From assembly GCA_003024785.1 (NCBI GenBank), contig PUQB01000095.1:133612-197611 (forward strand): a stretch of DNA of 64,000 bases, in the 5' to 3' direction. The notes beneath the pieces are model-generated. The model did no database searches. It was not told the origin of the DNA and saw nothing but the letters and a program-made list of their open reading frames with translations. The position numbers and the translations under genes are program-made. This document shows positions 49,701 to 63,339 of the stretch, piece by piece (within the stretch, counting starts at the first letter, position 1; each line of letters starts with the position of its first letter). Origin of the DNA: Selaginella tamariscina. Lineage: Eukaryota > Streptophyta > Lycopodiopsida > Selaginellales > Selaginellaceae.

Positions 49701-50120
49701 TGGTACAGTCAGTGAATCATCTCGGCTTGCGAGTTATCCTCGATGTTGTGTATAACCATTTACATGGAAATGGTCCTACTGATAGCCTCTCTGTGTTAGA
49801 TAAGGTGTGTGTAAACGATGCATATAACTAAAGACTATTACATTATACATTTTATAATTTTTATAATGGTTTTACAGGTTGTTCCTGGTTATTATTTACG
49901 TCGAAATAAAGACGGACAAGTTGAAAATAGCACATGTATGAACAACACTGCTAGCGAGTTTATATGGTTGATCGATTAATAGTTGATGATCTTTTTATAC
50001 TGGGCAAAAGCATATAAGGTATAAATTCAGTCCATGAATTATATGCAATTACATATATACCCTCATACTTACATATATATCCCTCGAAAGTTTTTGATTT
50101 GGATTTGGATTGTTTATATT

Positions 50121-50206
<86 letters not shown>

Positions 50207-51218
50207 ATATTATATATATATATATATATGTAGTGTGTTGTGTTGTTGTGTGTGTGTGTGTAATTTATAGCAAATTTGGAAATAAAATATAAGGAAGTTT
50301 ATTAAGTTGGCAATAAGCAAATGCTAGTAACTGCCCATAATTTTTTTGATAACTATATTATATTGTTAATATATTTTTAAAAAACAATTGATAAAAAAAT
50401 TATTTTTGATTTGCTATTCATGGTATTTAACTCCAACTCAACCAATTAAAATTAGCGCATGAGTTTTAAAGTGATATATATGTAGATTTAAACTTTCCAG
50501 GGTATATATGTCCTTAATACTAATTATGTTTAATTACTATATCATGGTGTATCAGGTGGATGGGTTCAGGTTCGATCTTATGGGACACATTATGAAAAAA
50601 CTATGGTGAGTTCATTTTATGTTCATACAGTTTATCAAATATATATTATGGTAACTATCATTATTTATACTTCATTGAATATATATTATTGCATTATTAG
50701 AGTTTATTTTAATTTGTTTCTTTATCTTTTCTTACTTGGAACGTATTTAGTGAGAGCTAAAGCTGCTCTTCAAAGCTTAACTGAAGAAAAAGATGGTGTA
50801 GATGGGTCGAAGATCTACTGTAAGTCTTACATAATTAATAAACTACATGATTAAATAATTATAATGATATAATAAGTATATTAATCATCAACAATTTATT
50901 TTAATGGTAATACATTAATTAATCAACGTGATCAGGTACGGTGAAGGTTGGGATTTTGGTGAAGTATATGGAAATGCAAGGGTGTTAATGCTACACAACT
51001 AAACCTTCCTGGAACTGGAATTGCCAGTATATATATTGTTACAGAAAAATTTGCATACACACGCGCACACACACATCGCATATACGTTATGCATACACAA
51101 TAAACAAGTACATATCTGTAACATTCATGCCTACATTTAACGGTTTATATAGACTGCTTAAATCAATGGTATATACATATAATTATGATATAATATAGAC
51201 TGTTTAAACCCATAATGT

Positions 51219-51256
<38 letters not shown>

Positions 51257-52660
51257 GAGATCAAGCAAGCAAGCAAGAAGCATACTATCTACAGTTTTAA
51301 CGATCGGATGCGGACTCGGCAATTGGTGGATCCCCTTTTGGTAACCCACTTGAACAAGGGATGTTTTACAGGACTTATTTACAGGTATGTTAAACACCCA
51401 CGCGTGCGCCTCACATGCAACAAAACACACACAAACCAGGGAAACTAACTATTCTTTTCGTATTATTCAGCCAAACAGTCTGCCACAAGGACGAGAAACC
51501 ATGGCTAAAAATCTCTCCTTAGGCAAAGATAGATTTATTGTGGTGTCATATATACATATATTCTATATTGTGTATATTTGTTTTTTGAGTGTGTTGCTAT
51601 TGCATATTTGTGTATGTATGTCTATGTGTTTATGTGTTATAACGTTGCTTTCCAGCTTTGGATTTGGGAAACCTGAAAGACTACGTTTTTGTCAATTCGA
51701 AGAAAAGAGGTACTTTTATATATGTAATAAATGTATATACATACGTAATATATATACTGTGTGTTTGTGTGTGTATATGAACCTGTATAATATGTGTGTA
51801 TATGTACATTTGCAGATGAAAGTTCAGAAGTTCTTACACACGATGTAAACCTGGATATGCTGCGGCACCAACTGAAACAGTACGACAATTTTTATTGCCT
51901 TTGTACATTTACATGCTTGCATGCTGCGTCCGTCCGTCGTGTGTGAATGTGTGACTTTGTCACTATTAATTCATTAATTACTTTTCTATGTGCAATCAAT
52001 TATGTCTCGGCTCATGACAATGAAACATTGTTTGACATCATCATGATGAAGGTCTCTCTCTCTCTCTCTCTCACACACACAGACAACACACAACACACAC
52101 ACATCATTTTTCTCTTTATTAATTTATATTTCAGGCTGCGGAGGAAGTGAGTTTAGAAGATCGCTGTCGAATGAATCACATGGCTACGAGCATAGTTGCA
52201 TTGTCCCAGGTATGTGTGTTCGCGTTGTCTTGCGTATCTATAGTTTGTATGTATATATCAACGTATTTAAATAAATATCTGCATATAATCTATATATATT
52301 CAAATAGTTAGATTCTATTATATGTGATATTATGTGTGCGTGTGTGTGCGTGCGCCTGCATGTAATGAATATATGTACAGGGTGTTCCATTTTTTCATGC
52401 TGGTGAGGATATGCTTCGTTCGAAGTCACTTGATCGTGACTCGTACAATTCTGGGGATTGGTTTAACAGGTTTAAGATTTTTCTTAATATAACTATAATA
52501 TTGCTCATTAAGATTTAAATACATTATACTTTTATTATTATAAAACAATAATGTTTCATCTGACAGGCTTGATTTCTCATATGAAACAAACAACTGGGGT
52601 GTTGGTTTACCACCAAAGAGCAAGAATGGAGAAAAATGGCCAATGTGCGTATATTGCCCT

Positions 52661-52699
<39 letters not shown>

Positions 52700-53595
52700 A
52701 CACACACAAACGTTTGTTAGTAAAGTGGTCGTTTATTAATATCAGGATGAGGAAGCTCTTAAGTGACGAATCTCTGAAAGCTCGTCAAAGGCATATTCTC
52801 GCCGCTGTGGCGAACTTTGAAGATCTTTTAAACATCAGATTCTCTTCTCCTCTTTTCCGGTTGAAGACTGTAAATGCCGTACAGGTGTGTGTGTGTGTTG
52901 TGTGTGTGTGAGAGAGAGAGAGAGAGTCTGTGTGTGTATGTGTGGGCCTTCATATTATGCATAACTTCCCATGTTTAACAAAATGGAGTGGTAAAAGACT
53001 AATAATATAATATCTAATTTAATAATAATACTGTTGATATTAATATATATATACAGGCAAGAGTGGAATTTCACAACACAGGTCCTTCAAGTGTTCCAGG
53101 TGTCATTGTAATGAGCCTTAAGGACGGGGATGAAGGCCAACCAGGCTTCCTTCAGATAGACTCCACGTAAGTGTGTGTGTGTATACACACATGCATGTGT
53201 ATAGATTGTTACACATAAATTTTAAAAATAAATTATAACTTTTGCAGTTATCGAATTATAGTGGTTGTTTTCAATGCACGTCCCGATGAAGCAACAGTGA
53301 GAGCTAGCTCATTACGTGGATTGAACATGGAGCTCCATCCTGTGCAGGTACTCTCTCTCTCTCTCTCCGGTAGCTGATAAATAGTATACATACATAGTAT
53401 TATTCGCATACATAGTATGAATATGCAGGTTTTGTGAGGGCAAATTTGATAAAATAATGTTTTTATTATATTACTATGTTGCAATATTTAGGTTGCCTCT
53501 AAGATGAGATTGTGAAATTGTCGTCTTATGATCCTGATGGAAGCTTTACAATTCCTCACAGAACCACGGCTGTCTTTGTTGAAAAGCGGACATAA
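46487..53595 (+). CDS. Limit dextrinase / pullulanase-type debranching enzyme
   Basis: A plastid GH13 enzyme that hydrolyses alpha-1,6 links in starch and glycogen-like glucans. The Ser/Arg-rich start from ATG 46487 ([18 protein letters not shown]) looks like a plastid transit peptide. Exons then give [20 protein letters not shown] (starch-binding-like domain), [82 protein letters not shown] (region I), [13 protein letters not shown] (region II nucleophile Asp), [10 protein letters not shown] (region III acid Glu), [12 protein letters not shown] (region IV) and [16 protein letters not shown]. The last exon ends [20 protein letters not shown] then TAVFVEKRT, stop 53593-53595. More than 20 short exons. 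Many single-base breaks occur, mainly before 49000 (for example near 46825, 46905, 47395, 47827, 48018 and 48983). All four catalytic regions are intact. Confidence 0.92.
50125..50203 (+). repeat. Long pure (CT)n microsatellite in a limit dextrinase intron
   Basis: About 39 uninterrupted CT units, followed by TA and GT tracts. It lies in the long intron before the [11 protein letters not shown] exon. Such a tract is long enough to slip in replication and to form H-DNA. The inverted pseudogene keeps parts of this intron but not the tract. Confidence 0.9.
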
Positions 53596-54081
53596 ATTTA
53601 AAATAATATTTCTTATTTCATTGTATTATGTTGAAATTTAAAATAATTATCTGTCTCAATTAGAAGTATATACCTTCTACCTTCATTTATAAGTATTTAA
53701 TCAATTTGTAATTTATGATCAAAACACAACAATAATTAAACATATGTTGCAATAACTATAGTTATTTAAAATATTTCTGGTATTTATAATATAATTATAT
53801 ATTATTAATTTTAGCCAAGTGATGTTCAAATTTATTATTTATTGATAAATTGATGTAGAGAATGTGTATATTTAATTTTAAATTTTTTTTTTTTCAAATC
53901 CACATTTTAAAATATAACTTATTTAAACTAAATTTATTTCATAATATAGAACCAATAACTTGCGGACCACCGTGTACTAGTTTAATTCAGGTTTACTATA
54001 ACATACTTTCTCATGGTTACAGTAACAAATGATATATATACTAGGAATATTTTAAGCTCCAACAAGTTTTTACCTCAATAT

Positions 54082-54114
<33 letters not shown>

Positions 54115-54152
54115 CCACACACACCAAGATCTTTGTGTAACTTGTATAGTGT
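53596..54152. other. Intergenic, convergent tails
   Basis: AT-rich sequence between the limit dextrinase stop and the GDPD stop. About 53640-53720 has an inverted match at 42600-42720, showing that the duplication that produced the pseudogene included 3' flank. A (CT)n(CA)n tract lies at 54082-54125. No gene is seen. Confidence 0.6.
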
Positions 54153-55449
54153 TTATATGCATCTCTTCAACCAAAAAGGGAATACAAATACCTCAAAAAT
54201 TGAAGTAGGATGATCTGTAATCAGCCCATCCACATGGAGATACCTCACATAATAATCTAACTCTCGAGTTGAATTCTTGAAGTCTATCCCCACCTCTCAT
54301 CTTGGAAGGTTGCCACGTGCACAAGAAGCCTCTAGCATGAGCCCTGCCAACCAGGTCGTTGACGCGTACCTGGGCCCTACAAAGCTCCTGTCGGCTGCAA
54401 TCCCGACAAGGTATTGGCTAACCTTATCAAGGTACTCCTCAGTATCTCCTTAGTCGGATCACCACGGAAGATGAAGATAAGCGGACTGAAGTTGTGCTCT
54501 GCAAATCGAAGCAGCGATGCATAGTCAGAAGACTCAATAAAGAGCGGTCTCCTTGTCCACCCTTGGAACCGTACCGTGCGCCGTAGCCGTAGTACCTCAA
54601 GACCCTCATATCTCACCCTCATAGTTTGTACCATTTGCCCATGTCACCTATATGTGCATCGACGTTTGTGCAGATATATGTTTATATATAAATATAACTC
54701 ACATGCTGGTTCACGAACCGTGTACTGACCTCAAGGTCGAGTCCCACGACTCGAGGAGAAGCCGCAACCATGCTATGAGCTCTTCGAGAGTGACAACTCG
54801 ACTGGGGTGAGCCATTGTATGACTTGTTGCGGTAAGTATACCTTTGTTGGACATGGAAGCTCCTTATCTCGTCCATGTGAAATCGACGTGAAGAAACCGT
54901 CATGGTCCACTTACCTACCTGTATGTTGCTCTTCTGCTTGCAAATGCTGGACATGATGCTACGTTTGTTACAGCATCAATGTAAGGTCATGCCAACATAT
55001 CAAAACACCGTCTCTCGTTACACCTGCATTGTGTGTGTGTGTGTATGTGTGCGTGCGCGTGTATGTGTGTTGAACTCACCGATGTCAGTCTCGATGAAGT
55101 CCGCTCCCTGTGCAATCGCACCCTTAAAAGCAAGCAAAGATGACTCGGGAACTGACCGAAGGCTCCTCTGTGACTGATGACTAGGTTTGAACGGTCCAGA
55201 TTTGCACCAGAAAGTAAATGTGACGGTGAGGATTAAGAGGGCTGTTACAGCTGAGATCAAAATTAAAATTAATTTAAATAGTAAAACCAGTCATGCTTTA
55301 ACTTAAACTTGGTCATAAACAGGGAAATCTCTTATTAATAAAATAAAATTCTTCATTGCATAACACTAGAGAAAAGAGAGAAACTCACCAGATCTTATAG
55401 ATCTGCAGCCCATGACACTCCTGCGGCCCCTCATTGCCCTCAACCCCAT
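54153..55449 (-). CDS. Glycerophosphodiester phosphodiesterase (GDPD), copy 1
   Basis: Hydrolyses glycerophosphodiesters to glycerol 3-phosphate and an alcohol. Two in-frame ATGs (55449, 55434) open a basic MRGRRSVMGCRSIRS head; exon 2 supplies a hydrophobic segment LLILTVTFTFWCKSG, so a signal anchor is likely. After frame repair near 55170-55195 the catalytic motif reads VISHRGAFGQFPE, then SSLLAFKGAIAQGADFIETD. The next exon gives VTRDGVLICWHDLTLDAVTN, FTMDEIRSFHVQQRYTYRNK, and VAASPRVVGLDLEV; the last gives PLFIESSDYASLLRFAEHNF and, in other frames, RAHARG, IDFKNSTRELDYYVRYLHVD and GLITDHPTSIFE. The end (stop 54153) follows FEVFVFPFW and could instead be an intron. At least four frame breaks. 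Shares GADFIETDIG and DGVLIC with the gene at 63340. Confidence 0.82.
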
Positions 55450-58400
55450 TTAAAAGTACAGCATATTCTAATTATTCTTACGTTGAGAATTAGGGCGTAC
55501 GGACAATTGTACGTGACATTAAATTTTTAGAAAAAAAAAAGAAACGAAAAACGTTGAATATTTTTAAAAGTATATTGCATATATTTATATGATATTTTAA
55601 ATATGTCAAGCAGCTGTATGTAACTATATTTAAATAATTACTTATATGTAATCGATTGATACTTCATAAATTACCAATCGTACAAACATGTGTTTATTAA
55701 GTGCACAAGCTGTTAACCTGGTAGCTTGACAGAGCCAGACTATCTGTACCATCAATCTGCTTAACGCGATAGAGTTGATAAAGTTGTGGCATTTATATAT
55801 GAATTTATTTTCATGATATATACATTGCGTATATACTTTAGCAAGTTTAATCTAAATCTCGATTCATAGTACGCCCATGTAAAGCTTATGTGCGTGCAAA
55901 TGGGCAGGTGGTAAGTGGACAATGCAGGGTTCGTAGAGGATTCTAGAAGATACCTAGATATTCCTTAGAATATGCCTAGGATGTTCTGTAAAATAAGGAT
56001 TGATATTGCTTGTTTAATCCATCCAAGTAAGCACCAAGTAACCTTTTGCCTTGTTGACTTTAAGGGAAAGGATAGGAGGATTATACAAATAGTCTGCATT
56101 TTAATCTTGTTTGTTTAATCTATTTGTGAGTTATGTTCAACACAAAGTTAGAAAGATGAGCAATAGTGTTTTGCTTATCTTTTGTGATTGGTGAGCAATC
56201 TTTCATTATCATTTCATGGGCTAGAACTGTATCACTTTCTGGTTGCTTCTCAAATTATTTACAATAGTTTTGCTTTATAGATTGCTAAGTTTTAACTTTG
56301 ATTGGAAATGACAAGAAACTACTTATGGGGTGTTAATAATGAACATAATTGTCATAGTTTTAACTTGGTGAGTTGATTACCTAGGTAAAAATTGTGGGAT
56401 ATGTGGACAAAAAGACTCAAGTGTAACTGAGTTATGACCACGATTGTGGGATATGTAGAATATGTGGGTAAAAAGACTTAAAATAACTGAGTCATTATGA
56501 CTAGGGCCCTCTCATAAACATCAATTGGCCCTTTGCCTAGTTGGCATAAGGGTACAATTAGGCATAACAGGAGAGGGAAAGGTTATGACAATAATGGATG
56601 AAGAGTCGAGTCTTAATCATATTATCAAGTGATATAAAAGATGAGGTATGGCAGCCCTTCAATATTTAGCTCTTGGCCACCATGCATGCATGTCATGCCT
56701 TTAACTATCTTAGAACTAGATGTTTTCACTTTATACACAAAGTCCTTAAAATGATATTCGTCGACTTTCTTGGCAAAGTCGAAAAGAGCACTTTAATGCC
56801 TAACACAATTACTTTAATTAACCCGAGTTAAAACTTGCCAATGAGTGGTACTAAGATATGTTCAATATCCTTAAATACTTGTCACTACTATTTTTATAGG
56901 GTGAAAACTTACAAAATGACATCTTCATTATAGTTCTTAAGCACACATTGAATGGCTGATAATGTCTTTAATAAAATTCCTTCCTCTCCAACATTTGTCT
57001 ATCCTATGAAAAATCATAAGCATTGAATTAGTCCTTTCAAAACTTTCCAATATGACGAGTAAATCTTTGCCAAGCAACATGTAGAAAAGAAATTTGGCAT
57101 TCCATCCCCTCACTAGAATGGAGAATGAAGCACACAGTTATTGGTGAATGTGAATGTGTTTCCATCTTCATTCAATAGTCTCATATCTCACTCTTATTAT
57201 TTAGTGTTATATTAAAAAAATGAAAGTAAAGCTTATACAATTCAAAAAGTATTATTCTATAAATTTATGAACTTAATTAAACTACCAGCATCAATATCGC
57301 ATAAGGCAATTAATGTTTACCAACAATTATTCTAGACAACGTGCATGCATTAAATATTTGTGGTTAAATACTTAGAATCCGGTTGATTAAATGTCAACTT
57401 TATTTAAATCCTAATCAATTTTGGCTGCAGATTTAAATAGTACTAGATCTAGATCATGACCATCAAATTTTGACTTAAATTATAATTTAAATCACCAAAA
57501 AATTATAGTGGTTTAATTCAATAAAATTTAATTTGTATAATGATTTTAAATTAAATCGAATATAAAATTTAATTTTATATTCTTTAACTTTATGAATATC
57601 TTTTCAATTTATTCATTATATAAATTATTAATATATATATATATATTATTTATTAAAAATTAGGGTTTACCATTCATGAACATGTTCTAAACCTATTAAT
57701 CGCTAGGGTTTTGGGTTTAATAAAAGAAGTAAATGAATTCTGGAGTTCCATCGACATTACTAAGATCACCATCTCTTTTCTCCATTTCTTTTTTCTTATA
57801 TTTTTGCTTTTCCTTTCTATTGAGTTTGTTTTCCTTAATTTTCTATTTTGATTTCGCCATTGTTCCCTCTTCTTTAAAGCCAACTAGGCAAAGGGTCGAT
57901 TGGTGTTTATGAACATGATGACCCAGGTCCACTTAGGTCTTTTGCCTACATATCCACATATCCCACAATCTTTACCCATCTACCAAGTTAGAACTATGAC
58001 AGCCATCAACATAGACATTAAGGTGATTCTCATTTCATAATCTCAATCCCAAGTCTCTTCCATTTCTCATCCCTTTTATCCTCTCATTATAGCGTTGATT
58101 AGAAGTGGCAACAATAACTCCCCAATCAACATAGATCCCTTAGTCTTGTTCCACCAATTCCTTCTCTCTATACCCTGATTGAAGAGATTTTTATCTTCTT
58201 TGGTGTCAACTGAAAGCTCAACAATACCTCCCTTAATCGTCATTATACACCCCTTTGTACTCAAAGTATCTCTTGTACAGTTCTTTGTACACCCTTTGTA
58301 CTCAAAGTTATCTCTTACTTAGCACTAACTTGGAGGTATGACAATAACACCCCAAGTCGGCATAAAGTCTCTAGTTGTGTAAACCATTTGTTTTGCTAAC

Positions 58401-61400
58401 TGTAATGTCGAACAATAACACCCCATTTGACAAAATCATGAAACTAGGTAACTTGTACTTTAGTTGCTGTTGACTAGAGAATTTGATTACCTTCCTTAGT
58501 CAACATAGATTATCACTTCACACTTTGTTTATTTTTTATATTTTATATGTGATGTAGATGAGAGTTTCTTGAAAGCTACAAAAAAGAAAGACCATGAATC
58601 ATCCAAGTGTGAAGCATAGGCAAGAGTGGCTTTGACTAGTATAATGTCGAGAAGATGCCGGGGGGGCGGGGGCGGGGGGGGGGGGATGCGCAAAGCTAGT
58701 GTGCCATAATGCAGTCTGATACATGCTCAAAACTAGTCATTCAATTCAATAGCTTTGGAGGGTGTGGCCTAAGTTAAAGAGCTACAACCAATTGCGGTAC
58801 CAATTTCATCAACATAAGCAATTGTTCAACAACACCTTATAGACATGGGTGCTGCCAACTTTATACCTGTCAAATCACAAGTGCCACAATTGATGCAAAT
58901 GTAAAAGATAGTGATGCTAAAGCATAAGAAGTCATGGCATCCCATGCCACTAGAACAATTGGTCAAAAAGGGGTTGTGAAAGGAAACAAAACATTGAGGC
59001 TTCAAAGAAGAAGGTAGCAAAGGGAGTAGCAAAGGAGGAAAAAGAGGTATATAGGATTCTAACTAGTCTACATGTAAAGAGTTAAGAAAGATAGCTTTAG
59101 CAAATCTCCATCAATAACTTAGGAGATCCTCCAAATGTCTATGTCTACCATCTCCATTCAAACAAAGTGGTAGATTGTGTAAACCCAAAGGACCTAAACC
59201 AATTAATGGGGAGTTTTCAAGTGAGCAAGCAAATACCTCCACAACACTAACCAATTTATCCTTTCAATTGGTAAGCATGTGAAGACAAACATGGCAAAGA
59301 TAGCTAAGTATCCTACATGAATCTTTTAAAAGAGACCTTATATATCCCAAGTTCCAAGCATGTGGTCCATTGTTGTCAATGAAGTCCTTTATGACTTGGG
59401 ATGGGAACCAAACTCTAGGCTCTGTAGAGGTTGTATAGGGAGGCAACGAAGGAGGAAGAAAGAAAGTCTTGCTATTCAGCTTCATTTGCAAATCTAATGC
59501 AGATGACCTCTAGTTGTCGTCACTATGTTCAAACATATCAACATAAATGATTAAGCTTGTGTATATGGCGTGGACTAATTACTTATTGTAGTTATCACGG
59601 TTTTAATTTAGTGGGTTGACCACATAGTTAAAGATTCGTGTGATATAGACCCAAGTGACACTATGTCAAATGGTTCAAGGGCCCTCTCATAAACACCAAA
59701 ATAGCCTTTTGCCTTGTGTGGCTTAAGGAGAAAGAAATAGGACACTAACAATTTAATATCATAGTGGTTCTGAATTCAATTTCCATTAGGGGTGAACTCG
59801 TAATAAAGCTTATCTATCAAAATTAACAATTCTCATAAGGGGCAAACTTATATACAAAGCTCATCTACCAAGGTTAGCAATTGCATGTGTACAACCGCAT
59901 TACCAAACTTGTATATATAAAGCTCATCTACCAAGGTGCATGTGTACGATCGCATTGCCGCTGGCTCAATTGACTTGTCAATACGAGATTAACCATGAAC
60001 ATCTTCACTTAACAAAACCCTTCATATACATGTGTATACACATGTATAGCCATGTGTTGCCTCTAGCTCATTTGACATGTCTTGAAGGTATTGGAATGTC
60101 AAGTGACACTAGGTCAAATGGTCTAGGGGCCCTCTCATAAAACACCAATTGACCTTTTGCCTTATTGGCTTGAGAGGAGAGGGATAGAACACTAACAATA
60201 GTTCATTCGCCACCGAGACACATTGCCTCAATTGTTGGTGGTAGTAAATTGAGATGTCAAATGAATGTTTTGGAGGTATTGAAATGTCAAGTAGCATTGG
60301 GTCAAATGGTCTAGAGGCCCTCTCATAAAACACCAATTGGCCTTTGCCTTGTTGGCTTGAAAGGAGAGGATAAAACACTAACAATAGTTCATTCACCACC
60401 TTCATTGAGACCATGTTACCCCTCTGTTATTAGTAGTAAATATATGTTATGTCAGCATGGAAGGTACCTTAAAGATCCTAGTAAATGCATAAAAATTGCA
60501 GTTGGCAAGTCAGTTTGGTATTCTTTGTCGAATGTGATATGTGCAAAGATTATTTAAGGTAAACACTTGTATGTTCCTATGTAAAGTAATCCAAGGGAGT
60601 GCAAGAGTGGAGGCCAATGCTAAGCAACCAATATCCAAGAAACACAACAAGTGGATAATGAAGTTCTTTGTTATCATTGATCCAACCTTGAGTGATGATT
60701 AGTTTCAGAGGGTCACTATCATCCCTCACATGAAATGCCAGTGGATGGGCTTGAGAAGCTATATGCATTGTCTAAAGCCCATATCATAAACAAGTTGCAG
60801 ATACGATATCTGAATAAATGTGGTGATCTAGATAGAAAGGTGAGCAACAAACTCTAGAGTTCAAGATAAGGAGTGGTTGAAGTGGTTCATGATAGATTTT
60901 TATTGAAGAACAATTCAAGACAAAGTAGTGGATATCATGGAGAATCTTCAATAGGACAGTGACAACCTTAGAATTTTTACAGTTAATTCGATGAGATGAA
61001 AGCAAAATGCAAGATGTGCATGTTCTAGTCCTTATTCAAGTGTGTTCACTTCACCTTTTCCATAGAGCCCAAGGAATTTTTTGAGTGTGAGAAGCCAGCT
61101 AAAAGGATGATTTAAAAGTTCGTTAGTTTTATTTATTTCAGCATCTCTATTGTAGATTTGCAATAATTCATCATATTTCTCTGAGCACAACCATGAAACT
61201 TTGGGAGGACCATACTAGCTCTCCTCATATGTGAAGTAATAAGACATCTTTCTTTAACCCCATTTTAGCGGCATTTTGTCTCTTTTTTAGCTAAACTTTT
61301 TGAAAGGAGAATTCTCGTTGTGGAGGTGAACATGCACAAGCAGCATGTCGACAACTTGCCATCATAGTTGTGGCTGGAGGGTGCACTAAAACAAAGGTAA

Positions 61401-63339
61401 ATAAGCAAATTGCAACTTCTGCAAAAGGCATCATGTCCTCATCAAATTTGGTAGCTCTTTTAGATTGCTCCTTTATCACAATTATCATTGCTCTAAAAGA
61501 TTTTGTCAACTTCTAGGACAATGGACATCAAGGACAACCTAATGCTATACATTCAACTTTAGCATCTACTTGTGAAAGATATGACTTGGTTCTTTGCAAT
61601 ATTGAAGAAATGGTATGTAGGTCCTTCTTTGATGAAGGTGTGGAGCGGCAAGAGGCGTACAACATGTTAAGGATCCTAGTCAATGAGTGCCACACCCCAA
61701 ATTCATAGATATGTTTCAAAAAGGCTAGTGAGTTTGGCTTCAATTTAGTAATCTTGAACCTCCTCATCAACTTGGACATGTTGAATTATACCTTAAACAA
61801 TAACCTAGTTCACCTATATGAAATAAGGTTTGATGAGGCCCTTAAGTTTGCAGGCATGTACTTGGCCTCATAGGGCTTCATGGTGGTTTTCGTTACAATC
61901 AATATCATCCCCCAAGTTACACATGCAACAAAAGTCATAGGTCTAAAACTTCCATCAACATATTATGTTTATTATGGTCATAATTGGGGATATCACCTTA
62001 GGACGAAGGTATTACTTATTTCTTTTTTTCATTTTTGTTGATGGGCCGGTGATGCACTTCTATTTCAAGTCACTGGAAATCCATTGCAATTAATCCCCTT
62101 TGACTTGGATGCACCATCCTCATGGATGCTTTGGACCGTTACTAGAAATCATAATAAGAAATCTTCTTAAATATTATTTTTGTTAAGTTAAACCCTATAT
62201 GTTTCTTTACAAAAAAAAAAGTGTATGGCTTATTCAACTTGTGATTGAATAATTTACAAAGTAAGGTGATCTTGTTTGGAATATAGGATCGGGGACTAAA
62301 TCATTTATTGTTGTATCCATAGACTTGAGTAGAAATGTGTTAGAATGAAGAAATCTTTTAAAGTTGCAAGGATTGCCAATGCATTAGTCCAAAGGAGATA
62401 TTGACTCAACAACCATTGATTGAATAACAAAATAACAAATTAAAAATTGTTGTAATGCTAAAGAATAAGAGAAATATGTAGTTAAGAATTCATTTCGAGT
62501 GTAAATATAAATATTTCTAGTGTAATTTATATAATACCCTAATTTACAATAATAATGCAAGATCTTATGATATATTGTTGAATAGAAGGAATATTTCTTT
62601 ACCTAATAATGTGCAGACCTTTTCAACACTTTGCAGACTAAGGAATATTCAATTCAGATTCTGATATATTTTGCCTCTCGGCCAAGCCTCCTTTTGGTCG
62701 GACTCCACAGTGCGTGTATCAATGCATAAGGGGTTGAAAATGTATATATTTCCATGAATAAAGAAGAAAGTTCTAAATTGAATTTGGAAAATAAGAATGT
62801 TTAAGTTGAATTTTGGATTTAAAATAAATATTTATATATTATTAAAAAATCTTATATTCTACAATTTAAAAAAGGAAAAAACAAACCAACATAAAGTGAT
62901 TAGAATGAAAACAAACACATTACATTAAGAAATTAGGTCTTATTATCAATTTAAAATGTAAATTAATAAGGTTTAATATTTTAATTTTTATATTTTAACT
63001 ATACTTTATAAGTTTATTTTAGAATTTAAAATATAATGTAAAGTATTTTATATAATATCTAAAATTTAATTATGTCATGTACGATTTAAAAACAAATTTA
63101 AAAAAAAATAAAATCTCCTTTTAAGTTTAAAATTTCACCATAATAGGGTAAATATATTATTCTTATTACTTTAAATAATAAGACTATAATAGGTTATTGC
63201 TAGGAATATTTATGGATATTCATATTGGAACATCCTTAAAAGTCCCAGCATATGCTTATATGTTAAAACCATATATGTACCAAACAGATAGTATATATAT
63301 ATATATATTTATCATTCTATTATTAAATTGATTTACACG
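55450..63339. repeat. Repeat-rich gene-poor region with a dispersed 200-bp family
   Basis: No intact gene is seen in nearly 8 kb. A repeat of about 200 bases (GTGGGATATGTGG, then GGGCCCTCTCATAAACACCA and CCTTTTGCCTTGTTGGCTT) occurs at about 56340-56560, inverted at 57876-58010, and direct at 59600-59755, 60090-60215 and 60282-60405; a partial copy is at 56045-56080. The last two form a tandem pair. Short protein-like but broken stretches (about 59090-59200, 60600-60960, 61520-61860) resemble transposon decay but match no family I can name. Bases 62150-63300 are very AT-rich and empty. Confidence 0.6.
58660..58685 (+). other. G-run with G-quadruplex potential
   Basis: A run of seven Gs, C, five Gs, C and about twelve Gs sits in otherwise AT-rich sequence. 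It satisfies the G-quadruplex pattern several times over. It may be genuine or an artefact of basecalling; the neighbouring sequence shows no gene. Confidence 0.8.

Noticed and set aside
1221-55449. Programmed ribosomal frameshifting as the cause of the frame breaks
   Set aside because: The breaks occur at different, non-consensus sites in unrelated genes, go in both directions and favour homopolymers; sequence error is simpler.
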